Below, piece after piece: positions 24,101 to 38,800 of a stretch of 64,000 nt of DNA (position 1 is its first letter; every line of letters begins with the position of its first letter). The translations under genes and the position numbers were made by a program. The DNA comes from Escarpia spicata (Eukaryota > Annelida > Polychaeta > Sabellida > Siboglinidae). The stretch lies in contig OZ023214.1 of assembly GCA_963995525.1 (NCBI GenBank), positions 15,095,260 through 15,159,259 on the forward strand, in the 5' to 3' direction. The notes under the pieces are model-generated. The model was not told the DNA's origin, made no database searches, and was given only the letters and a program-made list of their open reading frames with translations.

Positions 24101-26270
24101 GTCTCGTGAGTACTGAATGTACTGCTGCTTTAGACAAGATAAAACATCAAATGGGGATGAGTTTTCACACCTATAACTTACGTAATATGTTCTTGTAACT
24201 TACGTGACGGAGATAAAACGGTAACATGCATTCCCATTTGTGGTTAATCTAGTTATGTGTGTAGCTTGGTATTAGTCTAGCCTTCGTGAAGATTTGCAAC
24301 ATGCAGAACATCTATTTGGGGTAAGACCACATTCAGGATCCGTCCGCCGAAAAAGTGCACTTAAAATACCGTTTTCTGTGATATGTATAAATTTAGTTCG
24401 AACACTTTGACATGGGACATGTTTGTCTCGTGAGTACTGAATGTACTGCTGCTTTAGACAAGATAAAACATCAAATGGGGATGAGTTATCACACCTATAA
24501 CTTACGTAACATGTTCTTGTAACTTACGTGTCGGAGATAAAACGGTAACATGCATTCCCATTTGTGGTTAATCTAGTTATGTGTGTAGCTTGATATCAGT
24601 CTAGCCTTCGTGAAGATTTGTAACATGCAAAACATATATTTGGGGTAAGACCACATTAAGGATCCGTCCGCCGAAAAAAGTGCACTACAAATACCGTTAT
24701 GCTGTGTTATGCATACATTTTGTTCGAACACTTTGACATGGGACATGTTTGTCTCGTGAGTACTGAATGTACTGCTGCTTTAGACAAGATAAAACATCAA
24801 ATGGGGATGAGTTATCACACCTATAACTTACGTAATATGTTCTTGTAACTTTCGTGACGGAGATAAAACGGTAACATGCATTCCCATTTGTGGTTAATCT
24901 AGTTATGTGTGTAGCTTGATATCAGTCTAGCCTTCGTGAAGATTTGTAACATGCAAAACATCTATTTGGGGTAAGACCACATTAAGGATCCGTCCGCCGA
25001 AAAAAGTGCATTTAAAATACCGTTATGCTGTGATATGCATAAATTTTGTTCGAACACTTTGACATGAGACAAGTTTGTCTCGTGAGTACTAAATGTACTG
25101 CTGCTTTAGACAAGATAAAACATCAAATGGGGATGAGTTTTCACACCTATAACTTACGTAATATGTTCTTGTAACTTACGTGACGGAGATAAAACGGTAA
25201 CATGCATTCCCATTTGTGGTTAATCTAGTTATGTGTGTAGCTTGATATCAGTCTAGCCTTCGTGAAGATTTGTAACAAGCAAAACATCTATTTGGGGTAA
25301 GACCACATTAAGGATCCGTCCGCCGAAAAAAGTGCACTACAAATACCGTTATGCTGTGATATGCATAAATTTTGTTCGAACACTTTGACATGGGACATGT
25401 TTGTCTCGTGAGTACTGAATGTACTGCTGCTTTAGACAAGATAAAACTTCAAATGGGGATGAGTTTTCACACCTATAACTTACGTAATATGTTCTTGTAA
25501 CTTACGTGACGGAGATAAAACGGTAACATGCATTCCCATTTGTGGTTAATCTAGTTATGTGTGTAGCTTGATATCAGTCTAGCCTTCCTGAAGATTTGTA
25601 ACATGCAAAACATCTATTTGGGGTAAGACCACATTAAGGATCCGTCCGCCGAAAAAAGTGCACTTAAAATACCGTTATGCTGTGATATGCATAAATTTTG
25701 TTTGAACACTTTGACATGGGACAAGTTTGTCTAGTGAGTACTGAATGTACTGCTGCTTTAGACAAGATAAAACATCATATGGGGATGAGTTTTCACACCT
25801 ATAATTTACATAATATGTTCTTGTAACTTACGTGACGGAGATAAAACGGTAACATGCATTCCCATTTGTGGTTAATCTAGTTATGTGTGTAGCTTGGTGT
25901 CAGTCTAGCCTTCGTGAAGATTTGTAACATGCAGAACATCTATTTGGGGTAAGACCACATTCAGGATCCGTCCGCCGAAAAAGTGCACTTAAAATACCGT
26001 TTTCTATGATATGTATAAATTTAGTTCGAACACTTTGACATGGGACATGTTTGTCTAGTGAGTACTGAATGTACTGCTGCTTTAGACAAGATAAAACATC
26101 AAATGGGGATGAGTTATCACACCTATAACTTACGTAATATGTTCTTGTAACTTACGTGACGGAGATAAAACGGTAACATGCATTCCCATTTGTGGTTAAT
26201 CTAGTTATGTGTGTAGCTTGATATCAGTCTAGCCTTCCTGAAGATTTGTAACATGCAAAACATATATTTG
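21200..26270 (+). repeat. 5-kb duplicated block, copy 2 (offset 8460 bp)
   Basis: Partner of 12,740-17,810. It contains only one copy of the 2604-bp segment that is tandemly duplicated in the other location. Private differences include 'gtgtcggagat' near 24,529, 'gtgcatttaaaat' near 25,007 and 'aacatatgttt' near 22,031. The end overlaps the start of the next large duplication (25,734). Confidence 0.85.
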
Positions 26271-29200
26271 GGGTAAGACCACATTAAGGATCCGTCCGCC
26301 GAAAAAAGTGCACTACAAATACCGTTATGCTGTGATATGCATAAATTTTGTTCGAACACTTTGACATGGGACATGTTTGTCTCGTGAGTACTGAATGTAC
26401 TGCTGCTTTAGACAAGATAAAACATCAAATGGGGATGGGTTTTCAAACCTATAACTTACGTAATATGTTCTTGTAAGTTACGTGACGGAGATAAAACGGT
26501 AACATGCATTCCCATTTGTGGTTAATCTAGTTATGTGTGTAGCTTGATATCAGTCTAGCGTTCCTGAAGATTTGTAACATACAAAACATATATTTGGGGT
26601 AAGACCACATTCAGGATCCGTCCGCCGAAAAAAGTGCACTACAAATACCGTTATGCTGTGATATGCATACATTTTGTTCGAACACTTTGACATAGGACAT
26701 GTTTGTCTCGTGAGTACTGGATGTACTGCTGCTTTAGACAAGATAAAACATCAAATGGGGATGAGTTATCACACCTATAACTTACGTAATATGTTCTTGT
26801 AACTTACGTGACGGAGATAAAACGGTAACATGCATTCCCATTTGTGGTTAATCTAGTTATGTGTGTAGCTTGATATCAGTCTAGCCTTCGTGAAGATTTG
26901 TAACATGCAAAACATCTATTTGGGGTAAGACCACATTAAGGATCCGTCCGCCGAAAAAAGTGCACTACAAATACCGTTATGCTGTGATATGCATAACTTT
27001 TGTTCGAACACTTTGACATGGGACATGTTTGTCTCGTGAGTACTGAATGTACTGCTGCTTTAGACAAGATAAAACATCAAATGGGGATGAGTTTTCACAC
27101 CTATAACTTACGTAATATGTTCTTGTAACTTACGTGACGGAGATAAAACGGTAACATGCATTCCCATTTGTGGTTAATCTAGTTATGTGTGTAGCTTGAT
27201 ATCAGTCTAGCCTTCGTGAAGATTTGTAACAAGCAAAACATCTATTTGGGGTAAGACCACATTAAGGATCCGTCCGCCGAAAAAAGTGCACTTAAAATAC
27301 CGTTATGCTGTGATATGCATAAATTTTGTTCGAACACTTTGACATGAGACAAGTTTGTCTCGTGAGTACTAAATGTACTGCTGCTTTAGACAAGATAAAA
27401 CATCAAATGGGGATGAGTTATCACACCTATAACTTACGTAATATGTTCTTGTAACTTACGTGACGGAGATAAAACGGTAACATGCATTCCCATTTGTGGT
27501 TAATCTAGTTATGTGTGTAGCTTGATATCAGTCTAGCCTTCGTGAAGATTTGTAACATGCAAAACATCTATTTGGGGTAAGACCACATCAAGGATCCGTC
27601 CGCCGAAAAAAGTGCACTACAAATACCGTTATGCTGCGTTATGCATACATTTTGTTCGAACACTTTGACATGGAACATGTTTGTCTCGTGAGTACTGAAT
27701 GTACTGCTGCTTTAGACAAGATAAAACATCAAATGGGGATGAGTTATTACACCTATAACTTACGTAATATGTTCTTGTAACTTACGTGACGGAGATAAAA
27801 CGGTAACATGCATTCCCATTTGTGGTTAATCTAGTTATGTGTGTAGCTTGATATCAGTCTAGCCTTCGTGAAGATTTGTAACATGCATAACATATATTTG
27901 GGGTAAGACCACATTCAGGATCCGTCCGCCGAAAAAGTGCACTTAAAATACCGTTTTCTGTGATATGTATAAATTTAGGTCGAACACTTTGATATGGGAC
28001 ATGTTTGTCTCGTGAGTACTGAATGTACTGCTGCTTTAGACAAGATAAAACATCAAATGGGGATGAGTTATCACACCTATAACTTACGTAATATGTTCTT
28101 GTAACTTACGTGACGGAGATAAAACGGTAACATGCATTCCCATTTGTGGTTAATCTAGTTATGTTTGTAGCTTGATATCAGTCTAACCTTCGTGAAGATT
28201 TGTAACATGCAAAACATCTATTTGGGGTAAGACCACATTAAGGATCCGTCCGCCGAAAAAACTGCACTTAAAATACCGTTATGCTGTGATATGCATAAAT
28301 TTTGTTTGAACACTTTCACATTGGACAAGTTTAACTCGTGAGTACTGAATGTACTGCTGCTTTAGACAAGATAAAACATCAAATGGGGATGAGTTTTCAC
28401 ACCTATAACTTACATAATATGTTCTTGTAACTTACGTGACGGAGATAAAACGGTAACATGCATTCCTATTTGTGGTTAATCTAGTTATTTGTGTAGCTTG
28501 GTGTCAGTCTAGCCTTCGTGAAGATTTGTAACATGCAGAACATCTATTTGGGGTAAGACCACATTCAGGATCCGTCCGCCGAAAAAATGCACTTAAAATA
28601 CCGTTTTCTGTGATATGTATAAATTTAGTTCGAACACTTTGACATGGGACATGTTTGTCTCGTGAATACTGAATGTACTGCTGCTTTAGACAAGATAAAA
28701 CATCAAATGGGGATGAGTTATCACACCTATAACTTACGTAATATGTTCTTGTAACTTACGTGACGGAGATAAAACGGTAACATGCATTCCCATCTGTGGT
28801 TAATCTAATTATGTGTGTAGCTTGATATCAGTCTAGCCTTCGTGAAGATTTGTAACATGCAAAACATCTATTTGGGGTAAGACCACATTAAGGATCCGTC
28901 CGCCGAAAAAAGTGCACTACAAATACCGTTATGCTGTGATATGCATACATTTTGTTCGAACACTTTGACATGGGACATGTTTGTCTCGTGAGTACTGAAT
29001 GTACTGCTGCTTTAGACAAGATAAAACATCAAATGGGGATGAGTTTTCACACCTATAACTTACGTAATATGTTCTTGTAACTTACGTGACGGAGATAAAA
29101 CGGTAACATGCATTCCCATTTGTGGTTAATCTAGTTATGTGTGTAGCTTGATATCAGTCTAGCCTTCCTGAAGATTTGTAACATGCAAAACATCTATTTG

Positions 29201-32088
29201 GGGTAAGACCACATTAAGGATCCGTCCGCCGAAAAAAGTGCACTACAAATACAGTTATGCTGTGTTATGCATACATTTTGTTCGAACACTTTGAAATGGG
29301 ACATGTTTGTCTCGTGAGTACTGAATGTACTGCTGCTTTAGACAAGATAAAACATCAAATGGGGATGAGTTATCACACCTATAACTTACGTAATATGTTC
29401 TTGTAACTTACGTGACGGAGATAAAACGGTAACATGCATTCCCATTTGTGGTTAATCTAGTTATGTGTGTAGCTTGATATCAGTCTAGCCTTCCTGAAGA
29501 TTTGTAACATGCAAAACATATATTTGGGGTAAGACCACATCAAGGATCCTCCGCCGAAAAAAGTGCACTACAAATAAAGTTATGCTGCGTTATGCATGCA
29601 TTTTGTTCGAACACTTTGACATGGGACATGTTTGTCTCGTGAGTACTGAATGTACTGCTGCTTTAGACAAGATAAAACATCAAATCGGGATGAGTTTTCA
29701 CACGTATAATTTACATAATATGTTCTTGTAACTTACGTGACGGAGATAAAACGGTAACATGCATTCCCATTTGTGGTTAATCTAGTTATGTGTGTAGCTT
29801 GGTATCAGTCTAGCCTTCGTGAAGATTTGTAACATGCAGAACATATATTTGGGGTAAGACCACATTCAGGATCCGTCCGCCGAAAAAGTGCACTTAAAAT
29901 ATCGTTTTCTGTGATATGTATAAATTTAGTTCGAACACTTTGACATGGGACATGTTTGTCTCATGAGTACTGAATGTACTGCTGCTTTAGACAAGATAAA
30001 ACTTCAAATGGGGATGAGTTTTCACACCTATAACTTACGTAATATGTTCTTGTAACTTACGTGACGGAGATAAAACGGTAACATGCATTCCCATTTGTGG
30101 TTAATCTAGTTATGTGTGTAGCTTGATATCAGTCTAGCCTTCCTGAAGATTTGTAACATGCAAAACATCTATTTGGGGTAAGACCACATCAAGGATCCGT
30201 CCGCCGAAAAAAGTGCACTACAAATACCGTTATGCTGTGTTATGCATACATTTTGTTCGAACACTTTGACATGGGACATGTTTGTCTCGTGAGTACTGAA
30301 TGTACTGCTGCTTTAGACAAGATAAAACATCAAATGGGGATAAGTTATCACACCTATAACTTACGTAATATGTTCTTGTAACTTACGTGACGGAGATAAA
30401 ACGGTAACATGCATTCCCATTTGTGGTTAATCTAGTTATGTGTGTAGCTTGATATCAGTCTAGCCTTCGTGAAGATTTGTAACATGCAAAACATCTATTT
30501 GGGGTAAGACCACATTAAGGATCCGTCCGCCGAAAAAAGTGCACTTAAAATACCGTGATGCTGTGATATGCATAAATTTTGTTTGAACACTTTGACATGG
30601 GACAAGTTTGTCTCGTGAGTACTGAATGTACTGCTGCTTTAGACAAGATAAAACATCAAATGGGGATGAGTTTTCACACCTATAATTTACATAATATGTT
30701 CTTGTAACTTACGTGACGGAGATAAAAAGGTAACATGCATTCCCATTTGTGGTTAATCTAGTTATGTGTGTAGCTTGGTGTCAGTCTAGCCTTCGTGAAG
30801 ATTTGTAACATGCAGAACATCTATTTGGGGTAAGACCACATTCAGGATCCGTCCGCCGAAAAAGTGCACTTAAAATACCGTTTTCTGTGATATGTATAAA
30901 TTTAGTTCGAACACTTTGACATGGGACATGTTTGTCTAGTGAGTACTGAATGTACTGCTGCTTTAGACAAGATAAAACATCAAATGGGGATGAGTTATCA
31001 CACCTATAACTTACGTAATATGTTCTTGTAACTTACGTGACGGAGATAAAACGGTAACATGCATTCCCATTTGTGGTTAATCTAGTTATGTGTGTAGCTT
31101 GATATCAGTCTAGCCTTCGTGAAGATTTGTAACATGCAAAACATCTATTTGGGGTAAGACCACATCAAGGATCCGTCCGCCGAAAAAAGTGCACTACAAA
31201 TACCGTTATGCTGCGTTATGCATACATTTTGTTCGAACACTTTGACATGGAACATGTTTGTCTCGTGAGTACTGAATGTACTGCTGCTTTAGACAAGATA
31301 AAACATCAAATGGGGATGAGTTATCACACCTATAACTTACGTAATATGTTCTTGTAACTTACGTGACGGAGATAAAACGGTAACATGCATTCCCATTTGT
31401 GGTTAATCTAGTTATGTGTGTAGCTTGATATCAGTCTAACCTTCGTGAAGATTTGTAACATGCAAAACATCTATTTGGGGTAAGACCACATTAAGGATCC
31501 GTCCGCCGAAAAAACTGCACTTAAAATACCGTTATGCTGTGATATGCATAAATTTTGTTTGAACACTTTCACATTGGACAAGTTTAACTCGTGAGTACTG
31601 AATGTACTGCTGCTTTAGACAAGATAAAACATCAAATGGGGATGAGTTTTCACACCTATAACTTACATAATATGTTCTTGTAACTTACGTGACGGAGATA
31701 AAACGGTAACATGCATTCCTATTTGTGGTTAATCTAGTTATTTGTGTAGCTTGGTGTCAGTCTAGCCTTCGTGAAGATTTGTAACATGCAGAACATCTAT
31801 TTGGGGTAAGACCACATTCAGGATCCGTCCGCCGAAAAAATGCACTTAAAATACCGTTTTCTGTGATATGTATAAATTTAGTTCGAACACTTTGACATGG
31901 GACATGTTTGTCTCGTGAATACTGAATGTACTGCTGCTTTAGACAAGATAAAACATCAAATGGGGATGAGTTATCACACCTATAACTTACGTAATATGTT
32001 CTTGTAACTTACGTGACGGAGATAAAACGGTAACATGCATTCCCATTTGTGGTTAATCTAGTTATGTGTGTAGCTTGATATCAGTCTA
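25734..32088 (+). repeat. 6.35-kb near-identical duplicated block, copy 1
   Basis: Matches 32,891-39,245 at a constant offset of 7157 bp. Rare variants checked in both copies include 'aacatcatat' (25,771/32,928), 'ccatctgtgg' (near 28,790/35,947), 'caaataaagt' (near 29,571/36,728), 'ctcatgagtac' (29,960/37,117), 'gggataagtt' (near 30,337/37,494), 'ccgtgatgctg' (30,554/37,711) and 'aaaaaggtaac' (near 30,724/37,881). The only difference I noticed is at about 26,581 ('acatacaaaac' here, 'acatgcaaaac' there). I did not compare every base. Confidence 0.9.
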
Positions 32089-32890
32089 ACCTTCGTGAAG
32101 ATTTGTAACATGCAAAACATCTATTTGGGGTAAGACCACATTAAGGATCCGTCCGCCGAAAAAACTGCACTTAAAATACCGTTATGCTGTGATATGCATA
32201 AATTTTGTTTGAACACTTTCACATTGGACAAGTTTAACTCGTGAGTACTGAATGTACTGCTGCTTTAGACAAGATAAAACATCAAATGGGGATGAGTTTT
32301 CACACCTATAACTTACATAATATGTTCTTGTAACTTACGTGACGGAGATAAAACGGTAACATGCATTCCTATTTGTGGTTAATCTAGTTATTTGTGTAGC
32401 TTGGTGTCAGTCTAGCCTTCGTGAAGATTTGTAACATGCAGAACATCTATTTGGGGTAAGACCACATTCAGGATCCGTCCGCCGAAAAAGTGCACTTAAA
32501 ATACCGTTTTCTGTGATATGTATAAATTTAGTTCGAACACTTTGACATGGGACATGTTTGTCTAGTGAGTACTGAATGTACTGCTGCTTTAGACAAGATA
32601 AAACATCAAATGGGGATGAGTTATCACACCTATAACTTACGTAATATGTTCTTGTAACTTACGTGACGGAGATAAAACGGTAACATGCATTCCCATTTGT
32701 GGTTAATCTAGTTATGTGTGTAGCTTGATATCAGTCTAGCCTTCGTGAAGATTTGTAACATGCAAAACATCTATTTGGGGTAAGACCACATCAAGGATCC
32801 GTCCGCCGAAAAAAGTGCACTACAAATACCGTTATGCTGCGTTATGCATACATTTTGTTCGAACACTTTGACATGGAACATGTTTGTCTC
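32089..32890 (+). repeat. Mosaic satellite spacer between 6.35-kb copies
   Basis: About 32,089-32,480 copies 31,439-31,830 at an offset of 650 bp (one 326+324 dimer), including 'gaaaaaactgcac' and 'cacattggacaag'. From about 32,480 to 32,890 the sequence instead follows 30,855-31,265 at an offset of about 1626 bp, including 'gtctagtgagt' (32,559/30,933). The spacer is thus stitched from two parts of the preceding block. Confidence 0.75.
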
Positions 32891-35800
32891 GTGAGTACTG
32901 AATGTACTGCTGCTTTAGACAAGATAAAACATCATATGGGGATGAGTTTTCACACCTATAATTTACATAATATGTTCTTGTAACTTACGTGACGGAGATA
33001 AAACGGTAACATGCATTCCCATTTGTGGTTAATCTAGTTATGTGTGTAGCTTGGTGTCAGTCTAGCCTTCGTGAAGATTTGTAACATGCAGAACATCTAT
33101 TTGGGGTAAGACCACATTCAGGATCCGTCCGCCGAAAAAGTGCACTTAAAATACCGTTTTCTATGATATGTATAAATTTAGTTCGAACACTTTGACATGG
33201 GACATGTTTGTCTAGTGAGTACTGAATGTACTGCTGCTTTAGACAAGATAAAACATCAAATGGGGATGAGTTATCACACCTATAACTTACGTAATATGTT
33301 CTTGTAACTTACGTGACGGAGATAAAACGGTAACATGCATTCCCATTTGTGGTTAATCTAGTTATGTGTGTAGCTTGATATCAGTCTAGCCTTCCTGAAG
33401 ATTTGTAACATGCAAAACATATATTTGGGGTAAGACCACATTAAGGATCCGTCCGCCGAAAAAAGTGCACTACAAATACCGTTATGCTGTGATATGCATA
33501 AATTTTGTTCGAACACTTTGACATGGGACATGTTTGTCTCGTGAGTACTGAATGTACTGCTGCTTTAGACAAGATAAAACATCAAATGGGGATGGGTTTT
33601 CAAACCTATAACTTACGTAATATGTTCTTGTAAGTTACGTGACGGAGATAAAACGGTAACATGCATTCCCATTTGTGGTTAATCTAGTTATGTGTGTAGC
33701 TTGATATCAGTCTAGCGTTCCTGAAGATTTGTAACATGCAAAACATATATTTGGGGTAAGACCACATTCAGGATCCGTCCGCCGAAAAAAGTGCACTACA
33801 AATACCGTTATGCTGTGATATGCATACATTTTGTTCGAACACTTTGACATAGGACATGTTTGTCTCGTGAGTACTGGATGTACTGCTGCTTTAGACAAGA
33901 TAAAACATCAAATGGGGATGAGTTATCACACCTATAACTTACGTAATATGTTCTTGTAACTTACGTGACGGAGATAAAACGGTAACATGCATTCCCATTT
34001 GTGGTTAATCTAGTTATGTGTGTAGCTTGATATCAGTCTAGCCTTCGTGAAGATTTGTAACATGCAAAACATCTATTTGGGGTAAGACCACATTAAGGAT
34101 CCGTCCGCCGAAAAAAGTGCACTACAAATACCGTTATGCTGTGATATGCATAACTTTTGTTCGAACACTTTGACATGGGACATGTTTGTCTCGTGAGTAC
34201 TGAATGTACTGCTGCTTTAGACAAGATAAAACATCAAATGGGGATGAGTTTTCACACCTATAACTTACGTAATATGTTCTTGTAACTTACGTGACGGAGA
34301 TAAAACGGTAACATGCATTCCCATTTGTGGTTAATCTAGTTATGTGTGTAGCTTGATATCAGTCTAGCCTTCGTGAAGATTTGTAACAAGCAAAACATCT
34401 ATTTGGGGTAAGACCACATTAAGGATCCGTCCGCCGAAAAAAGTGCACTTAAAATACCGTTATGCTGTGATATGCATAAATTTTGTTCGAACACTTTGAC
34501 ATGAGACAAGTTTGTCTCGTGAGTACTAAATGTACTGCTGCTTTAGACAAGATAAAACATCAAATGGGGATGAGTTATCACACCTATAACTTACGTAATA
34601 TGTTCTTGTAACTTACGTGACGGAGATAAAACGGTAACATGCATTCCCATTTGTGGTTAATCTAGTTATGTGTGTAGCTTGATATCAGTCTAGCCTTCGT
34701 GAAGATTTGTAACATGCAAAACATCTATTTGGGGTAAGACCACATCAAGGATCCGTCCGCCGAAAAAAGTGCACTACAAATACCGTTATGCTGCGTTATG
34801 CATACATTTTGTTCGAACACTTTGACATGGAACATGTTTGTCTCGTGAGTACTGAATGTACTGCTGCTTTAGACAAGATAAAACATCAAATGGGGATGAG
34901 TTATTACACCTATAACTTACGTAATATGTTCTTGTAACTTACGTGACGGAGATAAAACGGTAACATGCATTCCCATTTGTGGTTAATCTAGTTATGTGTG
35001 TAGCTTGATATCAGTCTAGCCTTCGTGAAGATTTGTAACATGCATAACATATATTTGGGGTAAGACCACATTCAGGATCCGTCCGCCGAAAAAGTGCACT
35101 TAAAATACCGTTTTCTGTGATATGTATAAATTTAGGTCGAACACTTTGATATGGGACATGTTTGTCTCGTGAGTACTGAATGTACTGCTGCTTTAGACAA
35201 GATAAAACATCAAATGGGGATGAGTTATCACACCTATAACTTACGTAATATGTTCTTGTAACTTACGTGACGGAGATAAAACGGTAACATGCATTCCCAT
35301 TTGTGGTTAATCTAGTTATGTTTGTAGCTTGATATCAGTCTAACCTTCGTGAAGATTTGTAACATGCAAAACATCTATTTGGGGTAAGACCACATTAAGG
35401 ATCCGTCCGCCGAAAAAACTGCACTTAAAATACCGTTATGCTGTGATATGCATAAATTTTGTTTGAACACTTTCACATTGGACAAGTTTAACTCGTGAGT
35501 ACTGAATGTACTGCTGCTTTAGACAAGATAAAACATCAAATGGGGATGAGTTTTCACACCTATAACTTACATAATATGTTCTTGTAACTTACGTGACGGA
35601 GATAAAACGGTAACATGCATTCCTATTTGTGGTTAATCTAGTTATTTGTGTAGCTTGGTGTCAGTCTAGCCTTCGTGAAGATTTGTAACATGCAGAACAT
35701 CTATTTGGGGTAAGACCACATTCAGGATCCGTCCGCCGAAAAAATGCACTTAAAATACCGTTTTCTGTGATATGTATAAATTTAGTTCGAACACTTTGAC

Positions 35801-38800
35801 ATGGGACATGTTTGTCTCGTGAATACTGAATGTACTGCTGCTTTAGACAAGATAAAACATCAAATGGGGATGAGTTATCACACCTATAACTTACGTAATA
35901 TGTTCTTGTAACTTACGTGACGGAGATAAAACGGTAACATGCATTCCCATCTGTGGTTAATCTAATTATGTGTGTAGCTTGATATCAGTCTAGCCTTCGT
36001 GAAGATTTGTAACATGCAAAACATCTATTTGGGGTAAGACCACATTAAGGATCCGTCCGCCGAAAAAAGTGCACTACAAATACCGTTATGCTGTGATATG
36101 CATACATTTTGTTCGAACACTTTGACATGGGACATGTTTGTCTCGTGAGTACTGAATGTACTGCTGCTTTAGACAAGATAAAACATCAAATGGGGATGAG
36201 TTTTCACACCTATAACTTACGTAATATGTTCTTGTAACTTACGTGACGGAGATAAAACGGTAACATGCATTCCCATTTGTGGTTAATCTAGTTATGTGTG
36301 TAGCTTGATATCAGTCTAGCCTTCCTGAAGATTTGTAACATGCAAAACATCTATTTGGGGTAAGACCACATTAAGGATCCGTCCGCCGAAAAAAGTGCAC
36401 TACAAATACAGTTATGCTGTGTTATGCATACATTTTGTTCGAACACTTTGAAATGGGACATGTTTGTCTCGTGAGTACTGAATGTACTGCTGCTTTAGAC
36501 AAGATAAAACATCAAATGGGGATGAGTTATCACACCTATAACTTACGTAATATGTTCTTGTAACTTACGTGACGGAGATAAAACGGTAACATGCATTCCC
36601 ATTTGTGGTTAATCTAGTTATGTGTGTAGCTTGATATCAGTCTAGCCTTCCTGAAGATTTGTAACATGCAAAACATATATTTGGGGTAAGACCACATCAA
36701 GGATCCTCCGCCGAAAAAAGTGCACTACAAATAAAGTTATGCTGCGTTATGCATGCATTTTGTTCGAACACTTTGACATGGGACATGTTTGTCTCGTGAG
36801 TACTGAATGTACTGCTGCTTTAGACAAGATAAAACATCAAATCGGGATGAGTTTTCACACGTATAATTTACATAATATGTTCTTGTAACTTACGTGACGG
36901 AGATAAAACGGTAACATGCATTCCCATTTGTGGTTAATCTAGTTATGTGTGTAGCTTGGTATCAGTCTAGCCTTCGTGAAGATTTGTAACATGCAGAACA
37001 TATATTTGGGGTAAGACCACATTCAGGATCCGTCCGCCGAAAAAGTGCACTTAAAATATCGTTTTCTGTGATATGTATAAATTTAGTTCGAACACTTTGA
37101 CATGGGACATGTTTGTCTCATGAGTACTGAATGTACTGCTGCTTTAGACAAGATAAAACTTCAAATGGGGATGAGTTTTCACACCTATAACTTACGTAAT
37201 ATGTTCTTGTAACTTACGTGACGGAGATAAAACGGTAACATGCATTCCCATTTGTGGTTAATCTAGTTATGTGTGTAGCTTGATATCAGTCTAGCCTTCC
37301 TGAAGATTTGTAACATGCAAAACATCTATTTGGGGTAAGACCACATCAAGGATCCGTCCGCCGAAAAAAGTGCACTACAAATACCGTTATGCTGTGTTAT
37401 GCATACATTTTGTTCGAACACTTTGACATGGGACATGTTTGTCTCGTGAGTACTGAATGTACTGCTGCTTTAGACAAGATAAAACATCAAATGGGGATAA
37501 GTTATCACACCTATAACTTACGTAATATGTTCTTGTAACTTACGTGACGGAGATAAAACGGTAACATGCATTCCCATTTGTGGTTAATCTAGTTATGTGT
37601 GTAGCTTGATATCAGTCTAGCCTTCGTGAAGATTTGTAACATGCAAAACATCTATTTGGGGTAAGACCACATTAAGGATCCGTCCGCCGAAAAAAGTGCA
37701 CTTAAAATACCGTGATGCTGTGATATGCATAAATTTTGTTTGAACACTTTGACATGGGACAAGTTTGTCTCGTGAGTACTGAATGTACTGCTGCTTTAGA
37801 CAAGATAAAACATCAAATGGGGATGAGTTTTCACACCTATAATTTACATAATATGTTCTTGTAACTTACGTGACGGAGATAAAAAGGTAACATGCATTCC
37901 CATTTGTGGTTAATCTAGTTATGTGTGTAGCTTGGTGTCAGTCTAGCCTTCGTGAAGATTTGTAACATGCAGAACATCTATTTGGGGTAAGACCACATTC
38001 AGGATCCGTCCGCCGAAAAAGTGCACTTAAAATACCGTTTTCTGTGATATGTATAAATTTAGTTCGAACACTTTGACATGGGACATGTTTGTCTAGTGAG
38101 TACTGAATGTACTGCTGCTTTAGACAAGATAAAACATCAAATGGGGATGAGTTATCACACCTATAACTTACGTAATATGTTCTTGTAACTTACGTGACGG
38201 AGATAAAACGGTAACATGCATTCCCATTTGTGGTTAATCTAGTTATGTGTGTAGCTTGATATCAGTCTAGCCTTCGTGAAGATTTGTAACATGCAAAACA
38301 TCTATTTGGGGTAAGACCACATCAAGGATCCGTCCGCCGAAAAAAGTGCACTACAAATACCGTTATGCTGCGTTATGCATACATTTTGTTCGAACACTTT
38401 GACATGGAACATGTTTGTCTCGTGAGTACTGAATGTACTGCTGCTTTAGACAAGATAAAACATCAAATGGGGATGAGTTATCACACCTATAACTTACGTA
38501 ATATGTTCTTGTAACTTACGTGACGGAGATAAAACGGTAACATGCATTCCCATTTGTGGTTAATCTAGTTATGTGTGTAGCTTGATATCAGTCTAACCTT
38601 CGTGAAGATTTGTAACATGCAAAACATCTATTTGGGGTAAGACCACATTAAGGATCCGTCCGCCGAAAAAACTGCACTTAAAATACCGTTATGCTGTGAT
38701 ATGCATAAATTTTGTTTGAACACTTTCACATTGGACAAGTTTAACTCGTGAGTACTGAATGTACTGCTGCTTTAGACAAGATAAAACATCAAATGGGGAT

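Noticed and set aside
26550..26741. 63-codon minus-strand ORF in satellite, repeated at 33,707 and 41,515
   Set aside because: These are chance openings where a monomer has lost a stop. The first two are the same sequence copied by the 7157-bp duplication. Most other monomers are closed in this frame.
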